Of a stretch of DNA of 64,000 bases, positions 20,875-32,072 are shown piece by piece. Origin of the DNA: Sesamum alatum (Eukaryota; Streptophyta; Magnoliopsida; Lamiales; Pedaliaceae). The first letter of the stretch is position 1. Every line of letters starts with the position of its first letter. The position numbers and the translations under genes are program-made. Under the pieces are notes generated by a model, which was not told the origin of the DNA, searched no databases, and was given only the letters and a program-made list of their open reading frames with translations. The stretch covers positions 24,971,636 to 25,035,635 of the forward strand of contig JACGWO010000002.1 of assembly GCA_034509735.1 (NCBI GenBank), written 5' to 3'.

Positions 20875-23800
20875 CAATGATAAGGACTTAATGCACAAGG
20901 TGTTTCCTAAGATTATGTTGAGTATTAGGCATGTATCCGGACGTACGATTGATTATGAAGGTTCTCCAAGCCCTCGATATGCCAAAGTTAAAAGTGCATT
21001 AGTGTCTAAACTTGTTTAAAGGAGTTTGTCGTTGCGCAAAATTACAAAGCTGAGTCCATGGCTCGAAAGAGTGTCCTAGATGTATTCCTAGTGCATTTTT
21101 ATGTTGAAAAAGATGGAGTCCTAGTCGTATAATCGTAGAGTGCCTTTAATATTGATTATTAGAGTAAATACGAATATATTTATAGCAAAGAATGAGTCAT
21201 CTATCAGTCAATGTTAAGGACTGAAAGCACAAGGTGTTTCCTAAGATGATGTTGAGTATTAGGCATGTATCCGGACGTACGATTGATTATGAAGGTTCTC
21301 CAAGCCCTCGATATGACAAAGATAAAAGTGCATTAGTGTCTAAACTTGTTCAAAGGAGTTTGTCGTTGCGCAAAGGTACAAAGCTGAGTCCATGGCTCGA
21401 AAGAGTGTCCTAGATGTATTCCTAGTGCATTTTTATGTTGAATAAGATGGAGTCCTAGTCGTATAATCGCAGAGTGGTTTTAATATTGATTATTAGAGTC
21501 AATACGAATATATTTATAGCAAAGAATGAGTCATCTATCAGTCAATGTTAAGGACTGAAAGCACAAGGTGTTTCCTAAGGGTGTGTTGAGTATTAGGCAT
21601 GTATCCGGACGTACGATTGAAAATGAAGGTTTTCCAAGCCCTCGATATGGCAAAGATAAAAGTGCATTAGTATCTAAATTTTTCTTTGCGCAAAGGTATA
21701 AAGATGAGTCCATGGATCAAAAGAGTGTTCTAGATGTAGTCCTAGTGCATTTTAATGTTGAATAACATGGAGTCCTAGTCTTATAATCGAAGAGTGGCTA
21801 TAATATTGATTGTTAGAGTGAATACGAATATATTTATAGCCAGAAATGACTCATCTATCAGTCAATGATAAGGACTGAAAACACAACGTGTTTCCTACGA
21901 ATTTGTTGAGTACTAGGCATGTATCCGGACGTACGATTGATTACAAAGTTTGACGAAGCCCTAGATATGGCAAGGATAAAAGAGAATAAGTGTCTAAATT
22001 TGTTTAAAGGAATTTGTCGTTGTGCAAAGGTACAAAGCTAAGTCCATGGCCCAAAAGAGTATTTTAGATTTAGTACTAGTGCATTTTAATGTTGAATAAG
22101 ATGGAGTCCTAGTCATATAATGGAAGAGTGGCTTTAATATTGATCACTACAGTCAATACGAATATATTTATAGCCAAAAATGAGACATCTATCAGCCAAT
22201 GATAACGACTGAAAGCACAAGGTGTTCCCTACAATTGTATTAAGTATTAGGCATGTATCTGGACGTACGATTGATTATGAAGGTTCTCCAAACACTCGAT
22301 ATGGCAAAGATAAAACTGCATTAGTATGTAAACTTGTTTAAAGGGGTTTGTCGTTGCGCAAAGGCACAAAGCTGAGTCCATGGCTGGAAAGAGTGTTCTA
22401 GATGTAGTCCTAGTGCATTTTTATGATGCATAAGACGGAGTCCTAGTCGTATAATCGAAGAGTAGCTTTAATATTGATTATTAGAGTCAATACGAATATA
22501 TTTATAGCAAAAAAATGAGTCATCTATCAGTCAATGATAAGGATTGAAAGCACAAGGTGTTTCCTAAGGTTGTGTTGAGTATTAGGCATGTATCCGGACG
22601 TACGATTGAATATGAAGATTCTCCAAGCTCTCGATATGGCAAAGATAAAAGTGCGTTAGTATCTAAATTTGTCTTTGCGCAAAGGCACAAAGATGAGTCC
22701 ATGGATCAAATGAGTGTTCTAGATGTAGTCCTAGTGCATTTTAATGTTGAATAACATGGAGTCCAAGTCTTATAATGGAAGAGTGGCTATAATATTGATT
22801 ATTAGAGTCAATACGAATATGTTTATAGCCAGAAATGACTCATCTATCAGTCAATGATAAGGACTGAAAACACAACGTGTTTCCTACAAATTTGTTGAGT
22901 ATTAGGCATGTATCCGTACGATTGATTATAAAGTTTGACCAAGCCCTCGATATGGCAAAGATAAAATTGAATAAGTGTCTAAATTTGTTTAAAGGAGTTT
23001 GTCGTTGAGCAATGGTACAAAGCTAAGTCCATGGCCCAAAAGAGTGTTTTAGATGTAGTACTAGTGCATTTTAATGTTGAATAAGATGGAGTCCTAGTCA
23101 TATAATGGAAGAGTGGCTTTAATATTGATCTCTACAGTCAATACGAATATATTTATAGCAAAAAATGAGACATCTATCAGCCAATGATAACGACTGAAAG
23201 CACAAGGTGTTTCCTACAATTGTGTTAAGTATTAGGCATGTATCCAGACGTATGATTGATTATGAAGGTTCTCCAAGCACTCGATATGGCAAAGATAAAA
23301 CTGCATTAGTATGTAAACTTGTTTAAAGGAGTTTGTCATTGCGCAAAGGCACAAAGCTGAGTCCATGGCTGGAAAGAGTGTTCTAGATGTAGTCCTAGTG
23401 CATTTTTATGTTGCATAAGACGGAGTCCTAGTCGTATAATCGAAAAGTGGCTTTAATATTTATTATTAGAGTCAATACGAATATATTTATAGCAAGAAAA
23501 TGAATCATTTATCATTCAATGATAAGGACTGAAAGCACACGGTGATTCCTACGATTGTGTTGAGTATTAGGAATATATCCGGACGTACCATTGATTATGA
23601 AGGTTCTGCAAGCCCTCGATACGGCAGAGATAAAAGTACATTAATGTCTAAACTTGTTTAAAGGAGTTTGTCGATGCGCAGAGGTGTGAAGCTGAGTCCA
23701 TGGCTCGAAAGAGTGTTCTAGATGTAGTCCTAGTGCATTTTTATGTTGAAAAAGATGTAGTCCTAGTCGTATAATCGAAGAGTGCATTTAATATTTATTA

Positions 23801-24115
23801 TTAGAGTCAATACGAATATATTTATAGGAAAGAATGAGTCATCTATCAGTCAATGATAAGGACTGAAAGCACAAGGTGTTTCCTAAGATTATGTTGAGTA
23901 TTAGGCATGTATCCGGACGTACGATTGATTATGAAGGTTCTCCAAGCCCTCGATATGGCAAAGATAAAAGTGCATTAGTGTCTAAACTTGTTTAAAGGAG
24001 TTTGTCGTTGCGCAAATGTACAAAGCTGAGTCCATGGCTCGAAAGAGTGTCCTAGATGTATTCCTAGTGCATTTTTATGTTGAATAAGATGGAGTCCTAG
24101 TCGTATAAAAGAAGA
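20875..24115 (+). repeat. 334-bp satellite array with trimer higher-order repeat
   Basis: Plus-strand monomers run to the target site of element C. From about 21570 a three-monomer unit repeats at a period of about 989 bp (units near 21570-22558 and 22559-23545). One monomer of each unit is short of the TTTAAAGGAGTTTG segment. Recurring 60-65 codon frames (21568-21765, 22557-22754) are by-products of this repetition. GAAGA at 24111-24115 is the target duplication of element C. Confidence 0.93.
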
Positions 24116-26334
24116 TGAAGGGCAAGCGGATCCACCCAGGAGCGCGAGCGGAAACGAGAAAGCGAGAAAAGTGCGTAAATTAAATCAAATTTAATTAAAA
24201 TACGAATCCCAAGGGTTGTGCCCTTGGATGCTCAACCGGACGTTCAATGTAGGATGTGTAAATATGGAAACATATATTTAAACACATAGGGCATAAATAT
24301 ATATACAATAAATCAATCAAAGCGTAAGGAGACTTTTACCTTCGATTGTTTAGTGTATGCTCCCGGCTACTTGCGTTGTTCCTTCTCCATAATGCTCACG
24401 AAATCCAAACGTATGGATTCTCCAAAGGTGATTCACACCACACCGGAAGAAACACACATTCTTCTCGCTAGAAAAGAACGGGTTTAAGAAGGAATCGGTT
24501 TAAGAGAAGAACACTATGAATTAGTGCTCTCTTAAACTTACTTTGTTCTTCTTCTTGATTCAAAATCAAGTGATGAACACAAGTGTGAGAGAGGGAGAGA
24601 GGCCAAGAGTTGAGAGAGAGGAGAGGGATTTTTGTCTTCTCTTTTTCCTAGAAAAAGATGAATGATGAATCACTTATGCTTGGTGTTGTATATTCTAATA
24701 TATATACATAATTAATGTGATTATTGGAATGTGTCTAGGTTCATCCAAGGATGTCTAGATTCATTCCAATCAATCACCATCAATTCTTCAATCAAGCCTA
24801 CCAAAATTTATGGTATGATCAAATCATACCAAAAGGGAAGAGCTTGATTGGAGTGATTTGTCTCTTTCCAAAAGAGATAAGTCAACATACCACCTAGCAT
24901 GAAACATGGCTGATTTTGCTTCCTCGAAGGGAGCATGTCGGCCATGTTTAATTAAGGGAAGAAGTCCAACTTCTTCCTATTCCAAAATAGGAATTATTTC
25001 TCCCCTCGGGTATAATTTAACGGATTGGGTTTTATCGTAATCCAATTACGACGAACCCAACATTAAATCCAATTTAATGTCCATTTAAATTATTCCCGTT
25101 GATCTTTTAATCCAATTAAAAGATCCAACGTCTCAACTTTCCATATTTAATCGAAAATCCAATTTACCTATTAAACGAAAGCCCGATACAATATCGGCCC
25201 GTCCATCTAATGGACTTTCCCTTAAGTAATCCAATTACTTATTTATCCTTCGAGATTGACTCCAAGTCGATCTCTCAACCTCCTCGGTGATTTGTGTGTG
25301 ATCCTTTAGGTTCACCCTCAGCTAGACTTGGGCCCGTGTCCCACAAGGGCCCATTATCATGGGTGGCCGTCTAGCAACGGTCCATGGCACTAGAGACTAG
25401 GTGAATTGGCGTGAACATTTAGGCGCCGATTCCGTACAGGTACGATCCTTCCGTCTACCGTCTCCCGGCCTTAGTCTAGGGTATGGAATTGGGCGTCGGT
25501 TCCCATTATTGACTAGGCATCTATGCTTAATCCTCGAGACCATGTATGCTTCATTGCGTCGACACAGGAATTCATTCCCTGTTCGACCAACCACTGTGGC
25601 CACAGCTTTAAACAGCATGAACGTGTCTCCGAGCGCATAGGAAATACCTCTGTCACATACTGACAGGGGACGGATCCTCTTCTTGGAATCTACCGTCCTC
25701 GCTACACATTCCGACTGCACTGGACAAGGCTTATGATAATCATCTTACAGAATGATTACCTCTCGCCAGATCCAAGATACAGCGGTCATGTGCACGCGAC
25801 TGCCATGATCCCTCAAGTCTGAGGATTATTCCCGTACTATCGGAACCGGGGAAAACCAATCATACCGACCAAGCCTCAAAGGATTCTATATGATAATCCC
25901 CGCGAGTCAGTCCAGTCGGCTCGACCCCAGTCGACCAACCCATCAAGATCGTGTAGGCGTCCCACGCCTGTCGCCGATGAAACACGACACTCATCCAATG
26001 AACACGTCTTGGCGCAAGTCTCAATAGGACTCTCGATGCCCTGTCTCGAGGTCCTCGACTTGGAACGTTTCAGACCCAACTCTTAATCAGTTGGTTTCAT
26101 GACCACCATCCAATGCGTGGCCCAACTGCACGAGTTGTTATCCATGGTCTGTGGGCTTTGTTGCGATATAAGTTAAACACCATTTTAACAAATGTGAAAT
26201 GAGCGCAACAAAGTAAGCACCAGAAGTGATAAATACTCATTTTATTCATTACATAATAATATTACATTTACATCGAGTTGTATAATAGGTTACAAATCGC
26301 CAAACCAATAGCTTTCTGGCCACCTATTCTAACA
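24116..26334 (-). repeat. 3' LTR of element C
   Basis: This family-B LTR of 2219 bp reads TGTTAGAATAGGTGGCC... to ...CCTTCA on the minus strand. It keeps the whole U3 hairpin array and the 107-codon frame (25397-25720). It still holds the segment of about 110 bp that its partner LTR lost (25000-25110). Confidence 0.95.
25397..25720 (-). other. 107-codon open frame in family-B LTR (copy 3)
   Basis: This is the same frame as at 2684-3007, intact, starting MQSECVARTVDSKKRIRP. It differs from the 5' LTR copy of the same element (33249-33572) at a few residues, such as SRIKHRCLVNN versus SSIKHRCLVND. Function is unknown. Confidence 0.3.
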
Positions 26335-26349
26335 ATCTCCCACTTGACC
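26335..26349 (-). other. Polypurine tract of element C
   Basis: On the minus strand GGTCAAGTGGGAGAT abuts the 3' LTR. It is the plus-strand primer tract and is identical to that of elements A and D. Confidence 0.85.
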
Positions 26350-26914
26350 TAAAGCCAATCTCCCATTGACCGCAAACCTCTTATTCAGATGGTGAGTGTG
26401 GGCAACTTACGACATGGGCTTAGCAAGTGGATCTGCTATGTTTTCTGTGGAGCTGACTTGGTCCAACAGAACGTCACTCCTGCTATCCATCTCTCTAAGT
26501 AGATGGTAGCGTCTACGAATACGCTTAGATCGTGATGAGATCTCGGTTCCTTTGCTAGCGGTATCGCCCTGTTGTTATCATAAAAGATAATTACAGGCTT
26601 AGCAATGCTAGGTACTACATCCAACCCTTGGATGTAGCTCATCAACCAAACCACTCCTTAGCAGCTTCCAAATCCGCTATGTGTTCAAAACTCTATGGTG
26701 GAGTCCGTCGTGGTAGCCTGTTTGGAACCCTTCCAAGTAACCACGCCACCATTTAGTCTAAATACAAAAACCAAACTGAGACTTGGCATCATCGTCATTT
26801 GACTGGAAGCTAGCGTCGCTATAGCCTTCCAGTATCAACTCTCCACCGCCGTAGATCAAGAACATGTCCTTAGTCCTTTTCAGGTACTTTAGGATAGTCT
26901 TGACTGCACTCCAG
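26350..26914 (-). pseudogene. Element C RNase H remnant
   Basis: RNase H removes the RNA strand during reverse transcription. The recognisable segments are YGGGELILEGYSDASFQS-like sequence around 26790-26860 (the D of SDAS is an expected catalytic residue) and VVPSIAKPVIIFYDNNRAI with KEPRSHH around 26520-26620. An intact frame covers only 26436-26654. A deletion of about 24 bp near 26912, relative to element D (GTGCCTCCCCGGCACACGAC is missing), joins it out of frame to the RT. Further stops separate the parts, so no functional RNase H is expected. Confidence 0.8.
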
Positions 26915-27895
26915 TTATCGGCTAATTACGCTCAAAGCGAAAGCCACATCAGGTCTAGTGCACTGAACAACATACTGTATGCTGCCTACGGCTGAAGCAT
27001 AGGGGATGTCCAACATCCGTTTAAGCTCCTCATCAGTCTTAGGAGACTGCTTCTTGGATAACTTAATTCCATGCCTCATAGGAAGGAATCCTCGTTTTGA
27101 GTTATCCATCTTGAATCTCTTCAAGACTTTCTCAATATACGAGGACTGGGCCATTCCTAACATCCTTCTAGATCTATCCCTGTAGATCTTGATGCCAAGG
27201 ATGTAGGATGCCTCGCCCATATCCTTCATGGAGAATTGTGTTGACAACCAAGCTTTAGTGGTACCCAATATCTTAGCATCATTCCCAATGAGCAAGATGT
27301 CATCCACGTAAAGCACCAGAAACGCAATTGAGCTCCCACTGACCTTCTTGTATACACAAGGATCAGACTCGTTCTTGATGAAATCATATCCCCGTATGAC
27401 TTCATCAAAACGTATGTTCCAGCTTCGGGAAGCTTGTTTGAGGCCATAGATGGACCTTAGGAGACGGTAGACCTTCTGCTTTTCTCCAACAGTTGTGAAA
27501 CCTTTCGGCTGATCCATATAGATATCTTCCTCTATGAAACCGTTGAGGAAGGCCGTTTTCACGTCCATCTGCCATATTTCATAGTCATACCATGCTGCTA
27601 TGGCAAGCAGTATCCGAATGGACTTGGCCATTGCTACGGGCAAGTAGGTTTCCTCAAAATCGACCCCGGGTCGCTGAGTGTAACATTTCGCCACAAGCCT
27701 GGCTTTGAAGGTTGTAACCTCTCCGTCAGCTCCAAGCTTATGTTTGTAGACCCATTTACACCCTTTGGGTGGATCTACTAGGGTCCAAACCTTGTTTGTA
27801 CCCATCGAGTCCATCTCGGATTTCATAGCCTCAAGCCACTTGTCCAAATCGATGTCCGACATCGCTTCTCCGTACGTCTTTGGATCATTATCCAA
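26915..27895 (-). pseudogene. Element C reverse transcriptase (open, cut off from the rest)
   Basis: This 326-codon frame is a Copia-type reverse transcriptase. Visible motifs in order: KARLVAKCYTQ, VDFEETYLPVA, IWQMDVKTAFLNG (first catalytic Asp), GLKQASRSWNIRFDE, and the palm motif YVDD at 27299-27310, all intact. The downstream thumb region QFSMKDMGEASYILGIKI and VGSIQYVVQCTRPDVA is present. Compared with element D, codons for GVKPV before CKWVYK are missing. It is in the same frame as the upstream piece at 27899-28132 but divided from it by a stop at 27896-27898 (Gln codon in D). The end at 26915 is caused by the deletion before RNase H. Confidence 0.9.
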
Positions 27896-28132
27896 CTAAC
27901 CGGTCAGGCCCAGAAATCCATACCTGTCAGGTGTATGGGATACTCTGGCCGACCTACGGAGGACTGGAACAATATCAGTGGGAACTACTGGCTCAGATGT
28001 CACTGCCGCCTCTTGGGGTGCCTCACTCGACTCATCAAGGAGCACCTCATCGCGTCGACTATCCGATGGAAAAACCCTTTTCCAAGAACACTGCATTTCG
28101 CGAGACAAAAACCTTTTGCTCGGAGGGATCAT
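27896..28132 (-). pseudogene. Element C integrase C-terminal / IN-RT linker piece
   Basis: This short open stretch encodes the tail after the integrase core, with DIVPVLRRSARVSHTPDRYGFLGLTG, the usual linker before the RT in this Copia group. It is displaced from the integrase frame by a one-base insertion at about 28071-28083 (A5C3T4 here versus A4C2T5 in D). It ends at a TAG that replaces a CAG in element D. Confidence 0.85.
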
Positions 28133-28946
28133 AGAAATAATACCCCGCAGTTTCTTTCAGATAGCCGATGAACCTCCATAAACTAGACCTTGAGTCCAGT
28201 TTATCTCCCACTAATCTCTTGACATATGCGGGGCAACCCAACACTTTCAAGTATTTGTAGGAGGTAAGCTTGCCATGCCATATCTCATATGGCGTCTGGG
28301 ATACCTTTTTAGATGGCGCCAAGTTCAAAACTTTGGCCGTCATCTCAAGAGCGTATCCCCAGAAGGAAAGGGGGAGTTCGGTAAAACTCATCATGGATCG
28401 GACCATGTCCAACAAGGTCCGATTCCTCTTTTCAGACACACCATTAAGCTGCGGTGTTCCAGGAGGGGTCCACTGAGAGAGAATCCCATTCTCTTTTAGA
28501 TAATCAGTAAACTCACCACTCAAATACTCTCCACCTCGGTCCGACCGAAGGGCTTTGATCTTTCGACTGGTTTGGTTCTCTACTTCAAGTCTGTATTCCT
28601 TAAACCTTCCAAAGGCTTCAGACTTGTACCTCATCAGGTAAACATAACCATACCATGAGTGATCATCGGTAAAGGTTATGAAGTACGAGTACCCACCTCT
28701 AGCCTGAGTATTTAGTGGACCACAAACATCTGTATGGATCAAATCCAACAGACCACTGGCTAGCGTACTTTGTCCAACAAAGGGTTTCTTGGTCATCTTT
28801 CCCTTTAAACAGGATTCGCAGGTCGGTAGGTTGTCCAAATCGTCTATTTCTAGACTCTTTGAGTCCACCAACCTTCTTATCCTATCTTTAGAGATATGAC
28901 CTAACCTCGTATGCCATATCTTTGCGTTATTATGATCATCACGTTT
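28059..28946 (-). pseudogene. Element C integrase
   Basis: Integrase catalyses strand transfer of the cDNA into target DNA. Reading from just after the stop at 28947, the order is: WHTRLGHISKDRIRRLV with CESCLKGK (the HHCC zinc region); the core with HTDVCGPL (first Asp), FTDDHSWYGYVYL, RSDRGGEYLS (second Asp region), GILSQWTPPGTPQLNGVSE (catalytic Glu in the last part) and FWGYALE; then the VLGCPAYVKRLVG and YYFYDPSEQKVFVSRNAV segments. It is in the same frame as gag-PR upstream, so only one stop separates them. The 3' end is lost to the frameshift near 28075. One residue in the core (HSW for HSR) differs from D. Confidence 0.9.
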
Positions 28947-30230
28947 TCATTTATGTTCTGCGGTCATAACCCAATTAGACTGTTGAAGTATGTACAGACC
29001 GTTGACCAATGTTCCAAGCAGATGAGAAAAACCATCTTTGATAATGAAAAAACCGTTTTTATTGATGGTAAATTCATATCCCTCCTTATCAAGGACCGGG
29101 ATGGAAACAATGTTTTTAATCATGCTAGGTACATAGAAACAGTCGTTCAGTACAATCCTAACATGACTACTAATGGCTAACTCTAGTGATCCTACGGCCT
29201 CCGCAGCAACGGCCTTGCCATCGCCTAGCCTCAGGATCATCTCATCCTTGGTTAGCCTTCTGCTTCTTTGCAGTGCCTGCAAATTATTGCAGATGTGAGC
29301 ACCACACCCGGTACCCAATACCCATGAAGCAGAATTAGTAATCATATTTACTTCAACCACAAACATACCTGGGTTGGAGAGGAGTTGTGGGCACTCCCTC
29401 TTCCAGTGCCCTTTCCCTTGGCAATGCATGCATACATTATTTGCCTTGGACCGCTGAGAACCACGGGCCTTCCCTTTCCCTTTGCTCGGTCCAACCGGAG
29501 CAACAGGGACGCCCGGAGCGCGAGCAGGGGCCGCAATCGTCTTCCCTTTGCCCTTCTTTCTCTTCCAGCGTCCGGCCCTCTTGCCATTCGCCTTGGAGGT
29601 CGAAGCCTCTCCTATCAATACTGCCGGCGCCGAGTTGTTGGTCGTTGCCTCGTATTGGACTAACATGTTGATAAACTCATGAATAGACTTCTCAAGTCCG
29701 TTCATGTTGTAGTTTACAACAAACGGGTCATAGAATAGAGGAAGCGACTGGAGGATCACGTCAATGTACGTGTCATTGTTAAGCCCAGCTTTAAGGTCCT
29801 CGAGTTTCTCCACTAGGGAGAGCATCTTGACCCCATGACTTTGTACAGACGCTCCTTTAGCGAGCTTGGTGCCAAAGAATGCTTTTGTGGCGGCATATCT
29901 AATATGCCAATCCAGAACCGCATAAACCTCATTCATGCGGAGCATTATGGCGGAGACGTTGTCCAGCCTCTCATACTGCTTTTGGATGTCGTTAGACATC
30001 GAAGCTAGTATGATACTGCGTACTTTCCGGTTGTCCTCATGCCATTTCTCGAACGTCAAACGTTCTTCAGGCGTGGACCCCTCCGGTAAGTCGCTCGGTA
30101 GCGGCTCGTCCAAGACGTAGCCTTGGTTCTCGAAATCGAGGACAATCCTTAGGTTTCTCAGCCAGTCCGAGTAGTTCGTTCCGTTGAATTTGTTAGTCTC
30201 GAGAATCATGGTTAATGGGTTCTTAGACAT
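28947..30230 (-). pseudogene. gag: Element C gag-protease, protease Asp replaced by Gly
   Basis: This 427-codon frame starts MSKNPLTMILETNKFNGTNYSDW, a typical Copia Gag N-terminus (DUF4219/UBN2-type), just downstream of the leader. It includes VKMLSLVEKLEDL, the VNYNMNGLEKSIHEFI helix region, a basic linker rich in GKGK, and an intact CX2CX4HX4C zinc knuckle CMHCQGKGHWKREC. The protease follows, but its active site reads WVLGTGCGAHIC: the catalytic Asp codon GAT is GGT at 29313-29315, so the protease should be dead. The frame ends at a TGA at 28947 where D has a sense codon. The start is well supported because the same ATG context precedes gag in D. Confidence 0.92.
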
Positions 30231-30326
30231 ATCTACATTAATGAAAATGTAAAGCAGAAATTAGCAGATGATGGTAATATTATTGTTCAAGTTGAAGGCT
30301 TGGTCTTTTAGTCTTTAACCCTCCCA

Positions 30327-30335
30327 CTATTTATA
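30327..30335 (-). promoter_or_regulatory. TATAAATAG upstream of element C gag
   Basis: A consensus plant TATA motif reads on the minus strand, 92 bp before the gag ATG (30230). It is identical in element D (50784-50792). It could be an internal promoter making a short gag RNA, or a chance AT-rich match. Confidence 0.35.
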
Positions 30336-31654
30336 CGAAAGTCCGCCACTCTCAAGCGGAGTTTCGGGAAACCATTTTCTAGTGGGCTTGGGATCCAGAA
30401 GCGTAATCTCCATGCCCCGCTTTTACGATTCACATGAAGAAGACCTCGTGGGAGATATCCAATATCATTCTCATCCAATGAGATTCCCAAGATATTTTCC
30501 CTCACCTATTCGCATGGTTCCGAGGACTCCAAGCGAACCATGTTACTCAGTGTTAGGCCCGACCCATCAACCAAATCATACCTCAAACTGTCGCCCCCCA
30601 CGACTCGTGAGATAGGGAAACAGCGAGCGCAATTTTTTTGTTCACAACAATGGTGCAGCTTTCCCCTAGTCCAATTGTGCCACGACTCGTGAGACCACGC
30701 TTGGGTAGTGGTAGCTTCCTCACCACATTGCTGTGGATGGAAGGCTCGGACAGACCAAAATACCATTTTGATCCAAATCCGTTGTGGGCCTAATATTTAA
30801 TTTGGTCCAACCAAATGAGAGTTTGTGTATGACCGAGACCTCATCACATTATTGTGTTTTAGCATGCATAAATATCCAATATTTAAAGCGATAAATAAAT
30901 ACGCCGTATGCAGAAAACATAGCATACCCCTGTTAGGATGATCACAAGCCCAACCTATGCGACCCACTGATCCCGCAGTGAGTCTATGGTCTGTCTAGGG
31001 TGGTCCTAAATTATTACAATAATAATAAACCCATTGTCATTCCAATGGGCCTTGAAGTGCTTCTTGTTTCACGCCTTGATGCTCCTCCTTGGGGTCTCCG
31101 ACTCCATTAGCTTGTTAAAATTAAAACCTCACCAATCCTATCTACTCTCATTACAATTGAAAGTAATATATTGGTAATAAAGAAAACAAGCCTTAACATC
31201 ATGAAGCTGAAAATACGGGAGATGATAGTCCTAAAAAACAAGAGGCACGCAGGCCCCACCCAACAGAAAATAAATGATCATACATTCATCCATACATAAG
31301 GCCTAGGGCTCTTGTGATCATCCCATGGTGATCCCATCAACACACATAACATAATTATTTCAAATAATCATGCATAAATACCAATAGATATTCCAAATAC
31401 CCAAGTGATGTCCAACATCACAAAAGCATAAACATATAAATAATATGCAAAATTCAAATTTCAAATTTAATGGACATTTTAAACAATGCATGTATTAATC
31501 CCAAATTAATTAAGCAAATTTAATTCAAGGAATAATCCAATTATTCCAAAATCAAAAATGCAAAATTAATATATTTTCAGAATATTGTGCAGAAAATACA
31601 GAAAATCAAATTTTTTCGAAAAAAGTAGAAAAACGGCACAAAACGGCCCAGCCG

Positions 31655-31805
31655 TTATGCTGGCCAGCCGGCCGCGTGCACAAGGCAGCGCGCGCTGGCT
31701 TCAGCTGACAGCGGCCGGCTGCGCACAGCGCGCGCCTGTGCGCAGCATCCGCGCGCATGGCACGCGCGCAGGCGCCCGCCTACGTGTAGCCACTGCCGGT
31801 CCGAT
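31655..31805 (-). other. GC-rich block in element C leader
   Basis: This stretch of about 150 bp is dense in GCGC and CCGGC words with many inverted repeats, inside a leader that is otherwise AT-rich. D has a shorter relative at 52085-52192. In RNA it would fold strongly. It may serve dimerisation, packaging or internal ribosome entry, but no role is shown. A 103-codon plus-strand frame crossing it is rejected as an artefact of composition. Confidence 0.6.
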
Positions 31806-32050
31806 CCAATTTATTTTTTTTTTTTTTTATGTTTTTTCAAAACTGTTTCAGCACAATAACAGTAATATTATTTTGAAAATAAGCATGCAATTTTAGATCC
31901 AATCTAACAAAATAAAGTATGCCAAAAGTCCATTAAATCCAAACAATTGAACTATCATATTACTCATATATTTATACAATCTAACATGCCAATAAAGCCA
32001 TTTAAAAGCAAGTAGATCATGCCAAACACATAGATCTATGCCCCTTACAT

Positions 32051-32070
32051 CGAACCGGGCTCCGATACCA
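32051..32070 (-). other. Primer-binding site of element C
   Basis: On the minus strand TGGTATCGGAGC, continuing CCGGTTCG, starts two bases after the 5' LTR. It is complementary to the 3' end of initiator-Met tRNA. Confidence 0.88.
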
Positions 32071-32072
32071 CT

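Larger units (their letters stand above)
30231..32050 (-). other. Untranslated leader of element C
   Basis: About 1.8 kb lies between PBS and gag with no conserved coding frame (frames at 30308-30505 and 30506-30766 are not preserved in D). It contains, from the PBS side, a GC-rich block at 31655-31805 in otherwise AT-rich DNA, a poly-T run on the plus strand (31808-31826), and a perfect TATAAATAG about 100 bp before the gag ATG. The whole leader aligns with that of D. Confidence 0.8.

Noticed and set aside
20831..22754. Repeated 60-65 codon frames in the satellite (for example 21568-21765, 22557-22754) as a gene family
   Set aside because: They are the same monomer sequence recurring every 334 bp, are interrupted in most monomers, and have no start context or conserved length.
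31585..31896. 103-codon plus-strand frame across the GC-rich block
   Set aside because: It is antisense to the element, dependent on GC-rich composition, and not preserved at the corresponding place in D.
32051..32070. tRNA gene
   Set aside because: The sequence is complementary to a tRNA 3' end but only PBS length, directly beside an LTR; no cloverleaf surrounds it. No rRNA or other RNA genes were found.
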